64,000 bases of DNA from Rhodanobacter sp. 67-28 (GTDB lineage Bacteria > Pseudomonadota > Gammaproteobacteria > Xanthomonadales > Rhodanobacteraceae). Shown in pieces: positions 36,705 through 44,092 of the stretch. The notes below the pieces were generated by a model. That model did not search any database. It saw nothing but the letters and a program-made list of their open reading frames with translations, and was not told the origin of the DNA. The position numbers were made by a program, and so were the translations under genes. The stretch's first letter is position 1. The number at the start of each line of letters is the position of its first letter. The DNA is taken from positions 17,436-81,435 of the forward strand of contig MKTU01000035.1 in assembly GCA_001898415.1 (NCBI GenBank), read 5' to 3'.

Positions 36705-38825
36705 CTACTTCGACGCGCCCGATGGTGCGTCCTTTGCCGTCCACTGCTTCAACCACGCATTCACCGTGTCATGCCACTGCACGCTGTTGTGCGGCTTCAG
36801 CACCCAGTGGTTTTCGTCCGGGAAGGTGAGGAACTCGCTGGGGATGCCGCGGCGCTGCAGCGCGGTGAAGGCGCCCAGGCCCTGGGTGATCGGGATGCGG
36901 AAATCCTTGCCCGAATGCACCACCAGCATCGGCACGCGCCAGTCCTTGACGTGGTCGATCGGGTTGAACTTCTCGTAGTTCTGCGGCACCTCGTACTGCG
37001 GGCCGCCGTTCTCGCGTTCCTCGAACCACAGCTCCTCGGTGGCGTAGTACATCATGCGTGCATCGAACACGCCGTCGTGGTCGACCAGGCATTTCCACGG
37101 CTGGTTCCACACGCCGGCGATCCAGTACACCATGTAGCCGCCGTAGCTGGCGCCCAGCGCGCAGGCGCGCTCGCCGTCAAGGAACTTGTACTTGTCCAGC
37201 GCGGCCCTCCAGCCCAGTTTCAGATCCTCCAGCGGCTTGCCGCCCCAGTCGCCCGAAATCGAATCGGTGAACTTCTGGCCGTAGCCGGTGGAACCGTGGA
37301 AGTTGATCGTGACCACGGCGAAGCCCTGGCCGGCATAGGTCTGCGGGTTCCAGCGATAGCTCCAGCCATTGCTCATCGCACCCTGCGGGCCGCCGTGGAT
37401 GATGAAGGCAACCGGGTAGGTCTTGCCCTTCTGGTAGTCGACCGGCTTGACCACGTAGCCCTGCACGGTTTCGTTGTTCCAGCCCGGGAACTGGAAGAAT
37501 TCGAAGTCGCCGACCTTGGCGTTCTTCAGATCCTCGGCATTGAAATGCGTGACCTGCTTCAGGCCACGCCCATCGGCCTTGGCCAGATACAAGTCGGCCG
37601 GCCGCTTCAGGTCGTCGCGCGCAAACAGGACCTTGCCGGCGGCCAGCGAAAACGCGTTCACGTCACCGGCACCGGACAGGCTGCGCACCTCGCCGTTGGC
37701 CGGGTCAATCGCGAACAACGGGTGCTGGCCTTCATCGTCGGCGGTCGCGTACAAGGTCTTGCCGTCGGCGGAAATCGCCAGGCCGCCGGGCGACCGATCC
37801 CAGCGCGGATCGACTTCGTGCCTGGCGCCGGTGGCCAGGTCCATCGCCATGATGGCGAAGCGATCGGCCTCGAAACCGGGGGTCTTCATCGCCAGGTAAT
37901 AAAGCGTCTTGCCGTCCGGCGAGGGCACCGGATACGCATCCCACGCCTTGTTGTCGGCGGTGAGGTTGACCGGCGCGGCCGAGCCATCCACCGGCACGCG
38001 GTAGAGATCGAAATTGGTCGACCACGGCTCGGTGGTGCCGGCGATGCGTACATCGAAATACACGCTCTTGCCGTCCGGCGCGAAGGCGAACTCGCTGGCG
38101 TCGCCGAACGGCTTGCTGGGCACGTCGCCATCGATGCCGCGGCTCAGCAGGGTCGGTTCGGCCTGCAGCTGGCCATCGGCGCCGAACGTTCCCACGAACA
38201 ACTGGTTGCGCCGGCCGTCGGCCCAGGTATCCCAATGCCGCACGAACAGTTTGTTGTACAAGGTGCCGCTGGCCTTGTCCTTCGCGCGCGCCTCGATGCG
38301 CTGCTCGGTGCAGGCCAACGTGGTGCAATCGGTGAACACCTCATAAGAGAGCAACACCTGCCTCCCATCGGGCGACAGCTTGTAATCGACGACATCCAGC
38401 GGCGCATGGCTGACCTGCACCGGCGCCGCATGGCTGGAAGGGTTCGCACCCAGATCGACGCGCCACAGCTGCGCCACATCCTTCGCCGGCGCCACGAAGT
38501 ACAAGCTCTTCCCATCAGCCGACCAGCGCGCCGACGAACCCTTCTCCACCACCTTCACCGGCTGCGCACCCTTGCGCTCCAGGTCCAGCACGTAGATCGC
38601 GTTGACACCCTTGTTCGCCGCGTAATCCGTGCTGCGCACGCTGAACGCCGCATGGCGCCCATCCGGCGACAACTGCGGATCGCTGACCCGCTCCATCATC
38701 ACCAGGTCGCGCACGTTGAAAGCGTGCGAGCCCTGGGCCTTGGCAAAAGTGGTGTCAACGACATCGCCCGCCAGTACGGGCGATGCCACCAACGCAAGCA
38801 ACAGCGCGGCATGCAACGGTTTCAT
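36705..38825 (-). CDS. S9 family prolyl oligopeptidase-type peptidase
   Basis: 706 residues with a signal peptide (about 1-20). Residues ~25-430 form a WD40/beta-propeller with repeats such as SPDGRHAAFSVRS, SADGKSLYFVAP and SPDGKTLYYLAM. The C-terminal alpha/beta hydrolase has FIIHGGPQGAM, nucleophile Ser in GASYGGYMVYW, Asp in HSGKDFRIP and His in DENHWVLKP. It resembles acylaminoacyl/dipeptidyl peptidases and is probably periplasmic. ATG at MKPLHAALLL was chosen because it opens the signal peptide. Confidence 0.94.
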   Translation of the reverse strand: MKPLHAALLLALVASPVLAGDVVDTTFAKAQGSHAFNVRDLVMMERVSDPQLSPDGRHAAFSVRSTDYAANKGVNAIYVLDLERKGAQPVKVVEKGSSARWSADGKSLYFVAPAKDVAQLWRVDLGANPSSHAAPVQVSHAPLDVVDYKLSPDGRQVLLSYEVFTDCTTLACTEQRIEARAKDKASGTLYNKLFVRHWDTWADGRRNQLFVGTFGADGQLQAEPTLLSRGIDGDVPSKPFGDASEFAFAPDGKSVYFDVRIAGTTEPWSTNFDLYRVPVDGSAAPVNLTADNKAWDAYPVPSPDGKTLYYLAMKTPGFEADRFAIMAMDLATGARHEVDPRWDRSPGGLAISADGKTLYATADDEGQHPLFAIDPANGEVRSLSGAGDVNAFSLAAGKVLFARDDLKRPADLYLAKADGRGLKQVTHFNAEDLKNAKVGDFEFFQFPGWNNETVQGYVVKPVDYQKGKTYPVAFIIHGGPQGAMSNGWSYRWNPQTYAGQGFAVVTINFHGSTGYGQKFTDSISGDWGGKPLEDLKLGWRAALDKYKFLDGERACALGASYGGYMVYWIAGVWNQPWKCLVDHDGVFDARMMYYATEELWFEERENGGPQYEVPQNYEKFNPIDHVKDWRVPMLVVHSGKDFRIPITQGLGAFTALQRRGIPSEFLTFPDENHWVLKPHNSVQWHDTVNAWLKQWTAKDAPSGASK

Positions 38826-39174
38826 GGAGGATCCTTGAGTTGTGCGGCGAAACAGCCACGGTAAGGCGCTGCCTCGCAACAGGCAAGTCTTGCGCTGGGT
38901 GGTCACCCACTTGAACAGTCGTGCCGCGAAACCGCCGGCTGGCGGTGCCCGCCCTAAGCTCGAAACCTTCCATCACGCTGGCCAAGAGCATCGCGCACAA
39001 AGCCTGCCCCAGACTCGATCCGGAGGTACGCTCCTGAAGAAGACAATGTGGATGTGGGCTGGCACTGCCCGCCGGCTTTTACCCCGTTGTTCGCCGCACG
39101 AGAGGCGGGCATGGCTTGTCGCCGGCTACGGCTCACCGACAGGCTACCCGCAAGATTTCCCTTGACCCCACACG

Positions 39175-39203
39175 TTGACCACATGTAGCCACAAGGCTAC
39201 AAT
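39175..39203 (+). promoter_or_regulatory. Sigma70 promoter with embedded operator for the toxin-antitoxin pair
   Basis: TTGACC (-35) and TACAAT (-10) with exactly 17 bp between them. The palindrome TGTAGCC-ACAA-GGCTACA (39184-39201) covers the spacer and most of the -10 box, as expected for an operator bound by the antitoxin. The predicted start of transcription coincides with the GTG start codon of the toxin. Confidence 0.8.
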
Positions 39204-39209
39204 GTTGCC

Positions 39210-39497
39210 GTGAAGATCGAGCGCACCCTCCAGTTCGCAAAATGGCTCGATGGCCTGAAGGATCTGCACGCCCGCGCCCAGATTCAGGCGCGTATCGCCC
39301 GGCTGGCAAACGGCAACCCCGGCCATTCCAGAAATCTCACCGGCGGCGTATCCGAGTTGAAGATCGATGCAGGTGCTGGTTACCGCGTGCACTTCACCCA
39401 GCGAGGCGACGTACTGATCATCCTTCTCTCCGGCGGCAGCAAGGCAACGCAGCAAGCCGATATCCTTAAAGCCCAGGCAATGGTGAAACAGCTATGA
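39210..39497 (+). CDS. RelE/ParE-superfamily toxin (HI1419-like)
   Basis: 95 residues: KIERTLQFAKWLDGLKDLHARAQIQARIARL and GVSELKIDAGAGYRVHFTQRGDVLIILLSGGSKATQQADILKA (described in parts) follow the HI1419/HigB-type addiction-module killer family, with the conserved GYRVHF-type strand and GGSK-TQ-DI end. Members cleave mRNA on the ribosome or inhibit gyrase. GTG start. The stop overlaps the antitoxin ATG. Toxin-first order matches this family. Confidence 0.9.
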   Translation: MKIERTLQFAKWLDGLKDLHARAQIQARIARLANGNPGHSRNLTGGVSELKIDAGAGYRVHFTQRGDVLIILLSGGSKATQQADILKAQAMVKQL

Positions 39498-39790
39498 CCA
39501 AGATCGTGACCGCCCCCTACGACGTTGCCGAACACCTGCGCACCCCGAAGGAAATGGCCCTGTACCTGGATGCCTGCATCGCCGAGAGCGATGGCGACGC
39601 TGCGTTCATCGCGAAGGCGCTCGGCGACATTGCGCGAGCAAAGGGAATGTCTGAAGTTGCGCGGGATGCCGGCCTCTCTCGCGAGAGTCTGTACAAGGCC
39701 CTATCCGGCCAGCGGAACCCCGACTTCTCGACGATTCTCGCCGTCACACGCGCCCTGGGAGTCCAGCTGCACGCCGCGCCGGCGGCATAA
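39494..39790 (+). CDS. HI1420-family antitoxin (XRE-like HTH)
   Basis: 98 residues. Family signatures: the N-terminal YDVAEHLRTPKEMALYLDA, then a helix-turn-helix GMSEVARDAGLSRESLYKAL and the closing GQRNPDFSTILAVTRALGV. It neutralises the preceding toxin and is the likely repressor binding the palindrome upstream of the pair. Overlaps the toxin stop by four bases. Confidence 0.93.
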   Translation: MTKIVTAPYDVAEHLRTPKEMALYLDACIAESDGDAAFIAKALGDIARAKGMSEVARDAGLSRESLYKALSGQRNPDFSTILAVTRALGVQLHAAPAA

Positions 39791-39842
39791 GATTCCCCGA
39801 CCCGCGTCAGAGCCTGCCACGACACCGCCCGCCGAAACGGCC

Positions 39843-40165
39843 ATGAACGTTCGCCATTACACCTACCGCATCATTTGGTCGCCAGATGACGCAGAGTACG
39901 TAGGCCTGTGCGCCGAATTCCCGATTCTGTCGTGGCTGCACCGAAGCCAGGCGAAGGCGCTGGCTGGCATCGTACGCGTGGTCGGTGAGACCGGCAGCGA
40001 CATGGGGCGCATGGCGAAGCACCGCCGGAGCCGACGAGCGCCAGGTCCTACTCGGGCAAGTTTCAGGTGCGCATCTCGCCGGAACGCCACAAGGCGCTTG
40101 CCATGCAGGCAGCAGAACAAGGCATCAGCCTCAACCGGTATGTCACGGACAAGCTTTGCGCTTGA
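39843..40165 (+). pseudogene. hicB-like antitoxin gene with a one-base frameshift
   Basis: The 5' part encodes the HicB fold start (YTYRIIWSPDDAEYVGLCAE, then LSWLHRSQAKALAGI). Near 40013 the frame breaks: reading GRATGGCG as missing one base restores EAPPEPTSARSYSGKFQVRI and the ribbon-helix-helix tail KALAMQAAEQGISLNRYV. With one base added the product is about 107 residues, the normal length. No hicA toxin gene is adjacent. It may be a true pseudogene or a sequencing error. Confidence 0.75.
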
Positions 40166-40635
40166 ACGAGGTCGGCGAACCCCTCGCCCGGACCAAGCCA
40201 TCGCACAGACCAGCCCGTAACCCGTAGAACATACCTTGTGCGCGATGCTCTTCTAACGGCTTGACGAAGGGCCATCGCGCGCAGGATGCGCTCCTGTGAG
40301 AAATGCAGGTACAAGAAGCCCTGTCCAACATGAGATGAGTCTGAGCAAGGGGGCTTGATTCCAACATCAGATGCGTCTGAAGAGGTAGCGGGTCGTCGAT
40401 CATCGGGAGATGATCTGACCCCGCATAGCGAGCGGCTCACCAGTCTGGAGAGCCTGGAACAGTTCCGGGCCGGCACCACCGGCCTGGCCCCAGAAGTGGC
40501 TGGACGACCGGCGGGAACGTCAGCAGCATGTGGATGCGGCCCTACGGCGCTTCCACTAAATAAAGCTGTGTCTTCAGCTGTGTATCATCCACTGCTACGG
40601 CGGCTTTGCTGCGCGCCCGACTTTTCAGGGGACAG
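40166..40635. other. 470-bp gene-free region with decayed repeats
   Basis: Near 40225-40300 are degraded copies of the GTAGGAGCGCACC...GTGCGCGAT palindrome. Two direct repeats of 21 nt (TCCAACATGAGATGAGTCTG from 40324 and TCCAACATCAGATGCGTCTG from 40360) lie 36 bp apart. A short plus-strand stretch reads QKWLDDRRERQQHVDAALRR and stop near 40495-40562, which looks like the tail of a lost gene. The region borders the accessory island and could be the relic of a mobile element end. Confidence 0.45.
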
Positions 40636-42696
40636 ATGTTGCAAGGGAACGAGTACCGGCTCGGCTATCGCGCTGACATTGAGGGCCTGCGCGCGATAGC
40701 AATCCTTTTGGTCGTTGCAGCGCACGCCGGTGTGCCGTGGCTGCCGGGAGGCTTCGTAGGCGTCGACGTCTTCTTCGTTCTCTCCGGCTTTTTGATCACC
40801 GGCTTGCTAACGCGGGAAGTGGCTACCACGGGCACGCTGGGATTCACCAAGTTCTATGTTCGCCGGCTGCGACGCCTTCTGCCCGCGTTGCTGACCATGC
40901 TCCTGATCACCTCTGTTTTCGCGATAGTGGTTCTGACGCCGGGCGATCAAGGTCGTCAGGCAACCGCTGCTGCCACCGCTTCGGTCTGGCTCAGCAACAT
41001 GCACTTCGCGTTTTCGAAGCTCGACTATTTCAGCCCGGACGCAGGAAGCAACCTTTTCTTGCACACCTGGTCGCTCGGGGTCGAAGAGCAGTTCTACTTG
41101 CTTTGGCCTGCACTGGTGCTCTGGGCCCTCAGGACCAAAAACGGCCAAGGCACCAACACCGCTCGACTGAAGGTCTCCTTACTTATCGTCGGGTCTACCA
41201 GCCTGCTGGCCTGTCTGATGGTCACCCGAAGCGCGCCGCAGATGGCTTTCTACCTGATGCCACTTCGTGCATGGCAATTCTCGGCGGGCGCGCTCGCGTG
41301 GCTCTACTTCGGCAGCGGCGCCGCCACCAGCACACCAGGTCCAGCGCGGCCGGCAAACATCCGCTCGCAAACCTGGGCCGGCTGGTCAGGGCTTGCGCTG
41401 ATCGTGTGCAGCGGCATCTGGTTCGATGGAAACATGCCCTATCCCGGCTGGCACGCTCTGCTGCCAACTGCTGGTGCGGTAGCGGTTCTCGTTGCCGGCA
41501 AGCAAGGTTTCACCGATGGCGCTTCGAGCCTGCTCTCGCTGCGTCCTTTGCAAGCGATCGGGCGCATTTCCTACGCGTGGTATCTGTGGCATTGGCCCGT
41601 GCTTCTGCTGGGCGCATCACTGGTCGCATACGACAGCGGACTGTACCGCGTTGGCCTGGTGGCGCTTTCCCTGCTGCTGGCAATGCTCTCTTATGCCTGG
41701 GTCGAATCACCCGTTCGACACCAATCCCGATGGCTGGTTCGACCTGGCAGGAGCCTGTGGGCAGGGCTTGGCGTGATGGTCGCCGCGAACGTCACCTGCA
41801 TCAGCTGGTTCAATGCCGCCGTCAAGTGGCAGAACGACCCTCAACAGCAGCTCTACCGGCAAGCACATATCGACGCGCCAGTCATCTACTCCATGGGTTG
41901 CGACGACTGGTATCACAGCGACAGAGTGCGCATTTGCGCGTTCGGGTCGCAGGATGCCCAACATACTGCCGTGTTAATGGGCGACAGTATCGGGGCGCAG
42001 TGGTTTCCTGCGCTGGCGGAGATCTTCAACCGGCCGGGCTGGCGGTTGATGGTGCTTACCAAGTCGTCCTGCCCCATGGTGGACGAGCCATATTTCTATG
42101 CGCGCATTGGCAGGGAATATGTCGAGTGCGCAAACTGGCGAAAGCAGGCGCTGCTGCGGATCGCCTCGATCAAGCCGGACATCGTGATGCTGGGAACGGT
42201 CCAGTCCGACGACTTCTCGCAAGCGCAATGGGTACAAGGCACCGAGCGTGTCCTGAGCGTGCTCAGCCCCGACAGCGGCCACGTCTACCTCATTCGCGGC
42301 ACGCCGCATTTGCCATTCGACGGCCCGGAGTGCCTTGCCGGCCGGAACTGGCTGCCTTGGCTGTCTATGGCAAAGCGGCGCTGCGAGGCGTCGGTTTCCA
42401 ACCCGCACGGCGACGACGTCTTTCGGTGGCTGCAAGAGGCCGCCAGCCATTTCGGAAACGTCACCGCGATCGACATGAATCCGCTGATCTGTCCGAATGG
42501 CAAATGCAGCGCCCAGCGCGATGGGCAAGTAGTGTTCCGCGATTCTCAACACCTCACAGCCAGTTTCGTGCGGACGCTGGGTCACGCTTTGCAGGCGAAA
42601 TTGACTCACGAATCACGCACGGACGCTGCCACGGCCAGCATGCCCATGAGGGCCGAAGCAGCTGGACGGGAAACCAAGCAACCGCCAAGTAAGTGA
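40636..42696 (+). CDS. OafA/YrhL-like acyltransferase with C-terminal SGNH domain
   Basis: 686 residues. Residues ~1-370 are an acyltransferase-3 domain with ten or so membrane helices: YRADIEGLRAIAILLVVAAH (catalytic His), GGFVGVDVFFVLSGFLIT, FYVRRLRRLLPAL and WSLGVEEQFYLLWP. The C-terminal ~270 residues form a periplasmic SGNH domain with VLMGDSIGAQWFP (Ser) and the DxxH pair in FRDSQHLTASF. Such fusions O-acetylate surface polysaccharides or glycans. It begins the island that precedes the pilin genes. The ATG at MLQGNEYRLGYR gives the family N-terminus. Confidence 0.93.
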   Translation: MLQGNEYRLGYRADIEGLRAIAILLVVAAHAGVPWLPGGFVGVDVFFVLSGFLITGLLTREVATTGTLGFTKFYVRRLRRLLPALLTMLLITSVFAIVVLTPGDQGRQATAAATASVWLSNMHFAFSKLDYFSPDAGSNLFLHTWSLGVEEQFYLLWPALVLWALRTKNGQGTNTARLKVSLLIVGSTSLLACLMVTRSAPQMAFYLMPLRAWQFSAGALAWLYFGSGAATSTPGPARPANIRSQTWAGWSGLALIVCSGIWFDGNMPYPGWHALLPTAGAVAVLVAGKQGFTDGASSLLSLRPLQAIGRISYAWYLWHWPVLLLGASLVAYDSGLYRVGLVALSLLLAMLSYAWVESPVRHQSRWLVRPGRSLWAGLGVMVAANVTCISWFNAAVKWQNDPQQQLYRQAHIDAPVIYSMGCDDWYHSDRVRICAFGSQDAQHTAVLMGDSIGAQWFPALAEIFNRPGWRLMVLTKSSCPMVDEPYFYARIGREYVECANWRKQALLRIASIKPDIVMLGTVQSDDFSQAQWVQGTERVLSVLSPDSGHVYLIRGTPHLPFDGPECLAGRNWLPWLSMAKRRCEASVSNPHGDDVFRWLQEAASHFGNVTAIDMNPLICPNGKCSAQRDGQVVFRDSQHLTASFVRTLGHALQAKLTHESRTDAATASMPMRAEAAGRETKQPPSK

Positions 42697-42751
42697 CGGC
42701 GCTCACGTTCCGGCTGGAGCATCAATTCACCCCCTTCAACTCGTTGGGCAT

Positions 42752-42767
42752 TGGTATACAACGTGCT
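42752..42767 (+). promoter_or_regulatory. Candidate sigma54 promoter of the first pilin gene
   Basis: TGGTATACAACGTGCT: the GG and GC elements are 12 bases apart as in -24/-12 promoters. It lies about 33 bp before the pilin ATG. pilA genes in Pseudomonas and Xanthomonas are RpoN-dependent, which supports the assignment; no PilR site was identified. Confidence 0.55.
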
Positions 42768-42799
42768 TGCCACCGACAGCACACCAGGGGAAATCCACC

Positions 42800-43243
42800 A
42801 TGTCACGCCAGCGCTCGTCCGCCGGTTTCACCTTGATCGAACTGATGATCGTCGTGGCGATCATCGCCATCCTTGCCGCCATTGCCATCCCGGCATATCA
42901 GGATTATCTGGTACGGGCACAGGTGTCCGAGGGGCTAGTACTAGCGGGAGGAGCGAAGGCAGCCGAGTGGGATTTCGTATCAAACACCGGACGCTTTCCA
43001 CCCAATAATCAGTCAGCGGGTCTAGCAAAGAGCACTTCCATCTCAGGCAAGTACGTGTCCAGTGTTGACGTCACCAACGGGGTGATCAAAGTTCTATTTG
43101 CCGGTCCGATGGCGAACAATGCGATCCGGCCCAGCAGCAAGTTCCTAGTCTTGTCGCCGATCATGCGGGGAGGAAGCATCGACTGGACGTGTGTTCCTAG
43201 CACCGTCGACCGAAAGTATCTGCCGACATCTTGCCGCTCTTGA
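42800..43243 (+). CDS. pilA: Type IV pilin (first copy)
   Basis: 147 residues. Prepilin leader MSRQRSSAG is cut before Phe10 ([20 protein letters not shown], Glu at mature position 5), then the amphipathic N-terminal helix with [15 protein letters not shown]. The C-terminus has the disulfide pair Cys-VPST...KYLPTSC. It is processed by PilD and assembled into the pilus fibre by PilB/PilC, which are encoded at the end of the window. It shares nearly identical DNA with the next pilin over the N-terminal third. Confidence 0.95.
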   Translation: MSRQRSSAGFTLIELMIVVAIIAILAAIAIPAYQDYLVRAQVSEGLVLAGGAKAAEWDFVSNTGRFPPNNQSAGLAKSTSISGKYVSSVDVTNGVIKVLFAGPMANNAIRPSSKFLVLSPIMRGGSIDWTCVPSTVDRKYLPTSCRS

Positions 43244-43585
43244 CTTCTTCGAGCAGGGTCGCTTCGTACACAAAGTGACGAAATGCGTCACTAATTGACC
43301 TGCAGTGCTACCTGCCAGACCAATGCACTAGTGCTCGCTGACAAGGCTGCGGTCTTGGATACATGCACCCTTGCCGCCATCCGTGACGAAAGGCACAATC
43401 CCGATGGCCGTGATATGCGGGAATACAGCAGCGGCATAAGTGGCATGCAATCTGCTTCACTTTGCCGCGAGCTTCCTGGTCGTTCCTGACCACGAGTATG
43501 GGGTCCGATCCTGCCTAGGGGGATCCAGGACTGGGGCTCAGGGGGCATCACCGGTTAGCTAACCAATCGCAAAAGAGGAACCACC
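43244..43585. other. 342-bp intergenic region between the pilin genes
   Basis: It contains a small hairpin AGTGACG-AAATG-CGTCACT (43274-43292) that may end the first pilin transcript, and the sigma54-like promoter of the second pilin. No reading frame with recognisable features. Confidence 0.5.
43441..43456 (+). promoter_or_regulatory. Candidate sigma54 promoter of the second pilin gene
   Basis: TGGCATGCAATCTGCT closely matches TGGCAC-N5-TTGCW with the correct 12-base GG-GC spacing. It lies 130 bp before the pilin ATG, implying a leader of about 120 nt. Confidence 0.65.
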
Positions 43586-44026
43586 ATGAAGAGCATGCAG
43601 AAAGGCTTTACCCTGATCGAACTGATGATCGTGGTCGCGATCATCGCGATCCTTGCCGCCATCGCCATCCCGGCATATCAGGACTACCTGGTTCGCTCGC
43701 AAGTCTCCGAGGGCGCAGTGCTATCCGACGGCGCCAAGACCGCGGTCGCCGAGTTCTATAGCAACAAGGGATATTTCCCGGGGAGCAACGCGTCGGCCGG
43801 TTTGGCGCCGGCAGCCAGCATCAAGGGCAAGTACGTGACCCAAGTTGACGCAGGGACGACGGCTGGCATCATCCAAGCCACTTACGGCAATCAGGCCAAC
43901 TCCGCCATTTCTGGCCAGGTTCTGCAATTCTCTGCAATCGCCCAAGGCGGTAGTATCGAGTGGACCTGCAAGCCCGCTGCCACGACTTTCAAGTCCAAGT
44001 ACCTGCCAACATCTTGCCGCAACTAA
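43586..44026 (+). CDS. pilA: Type IV pilin (second copy)
   Basis: 146 residues. Short prepilin leader MKSMQKG cut before Phe8, conserved [20 protein letters not shown] with Glu5, and C-terminal disulfide cysteines ([10 protein letters not shown]...KYLPTSC). It is more Ser/Thr- and Ala-rich in the middle ([17 protein letters not shown]), a region that could carry O-glycans. GAGGAACC lies just before the ATG. A strong terminator follows, so it is probably expressed as a monocistron at high level. Confidence 0.95.
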   Translation: MKSMQKGFTLIELMIVVAIIAILAAIAIPAYQDYLVRSQVSEGAVLSDGAKTAVAEFYSNKGYFPGSNASAGLAPAASIKGKYVTQVDAGTTAGIIQATYGNQANSAISGQVLQFSAIAQGGSIEWTCKPAATTFKSKYLPTSCRN

Positions 44027-44048
44027 GGATTCTGGCGCGATTGAATCA

Positions 44049-44081
44049 CGAAGGGCCGCTTGTGCGGCCCTTCGTATTTTT
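44049..44081 (+). terminator. Intrinsic terminator after the second pilin gene
   Basis: Perfect 11-bp stem CGAAGGGCCGC / GCGGCCCTTCG with a TTGT loop and a TATTTTT tail, 22 bp after the pilin stop. Confidence 0.92.
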
Positions 44082-44092
44082 CGGATGGAAGA

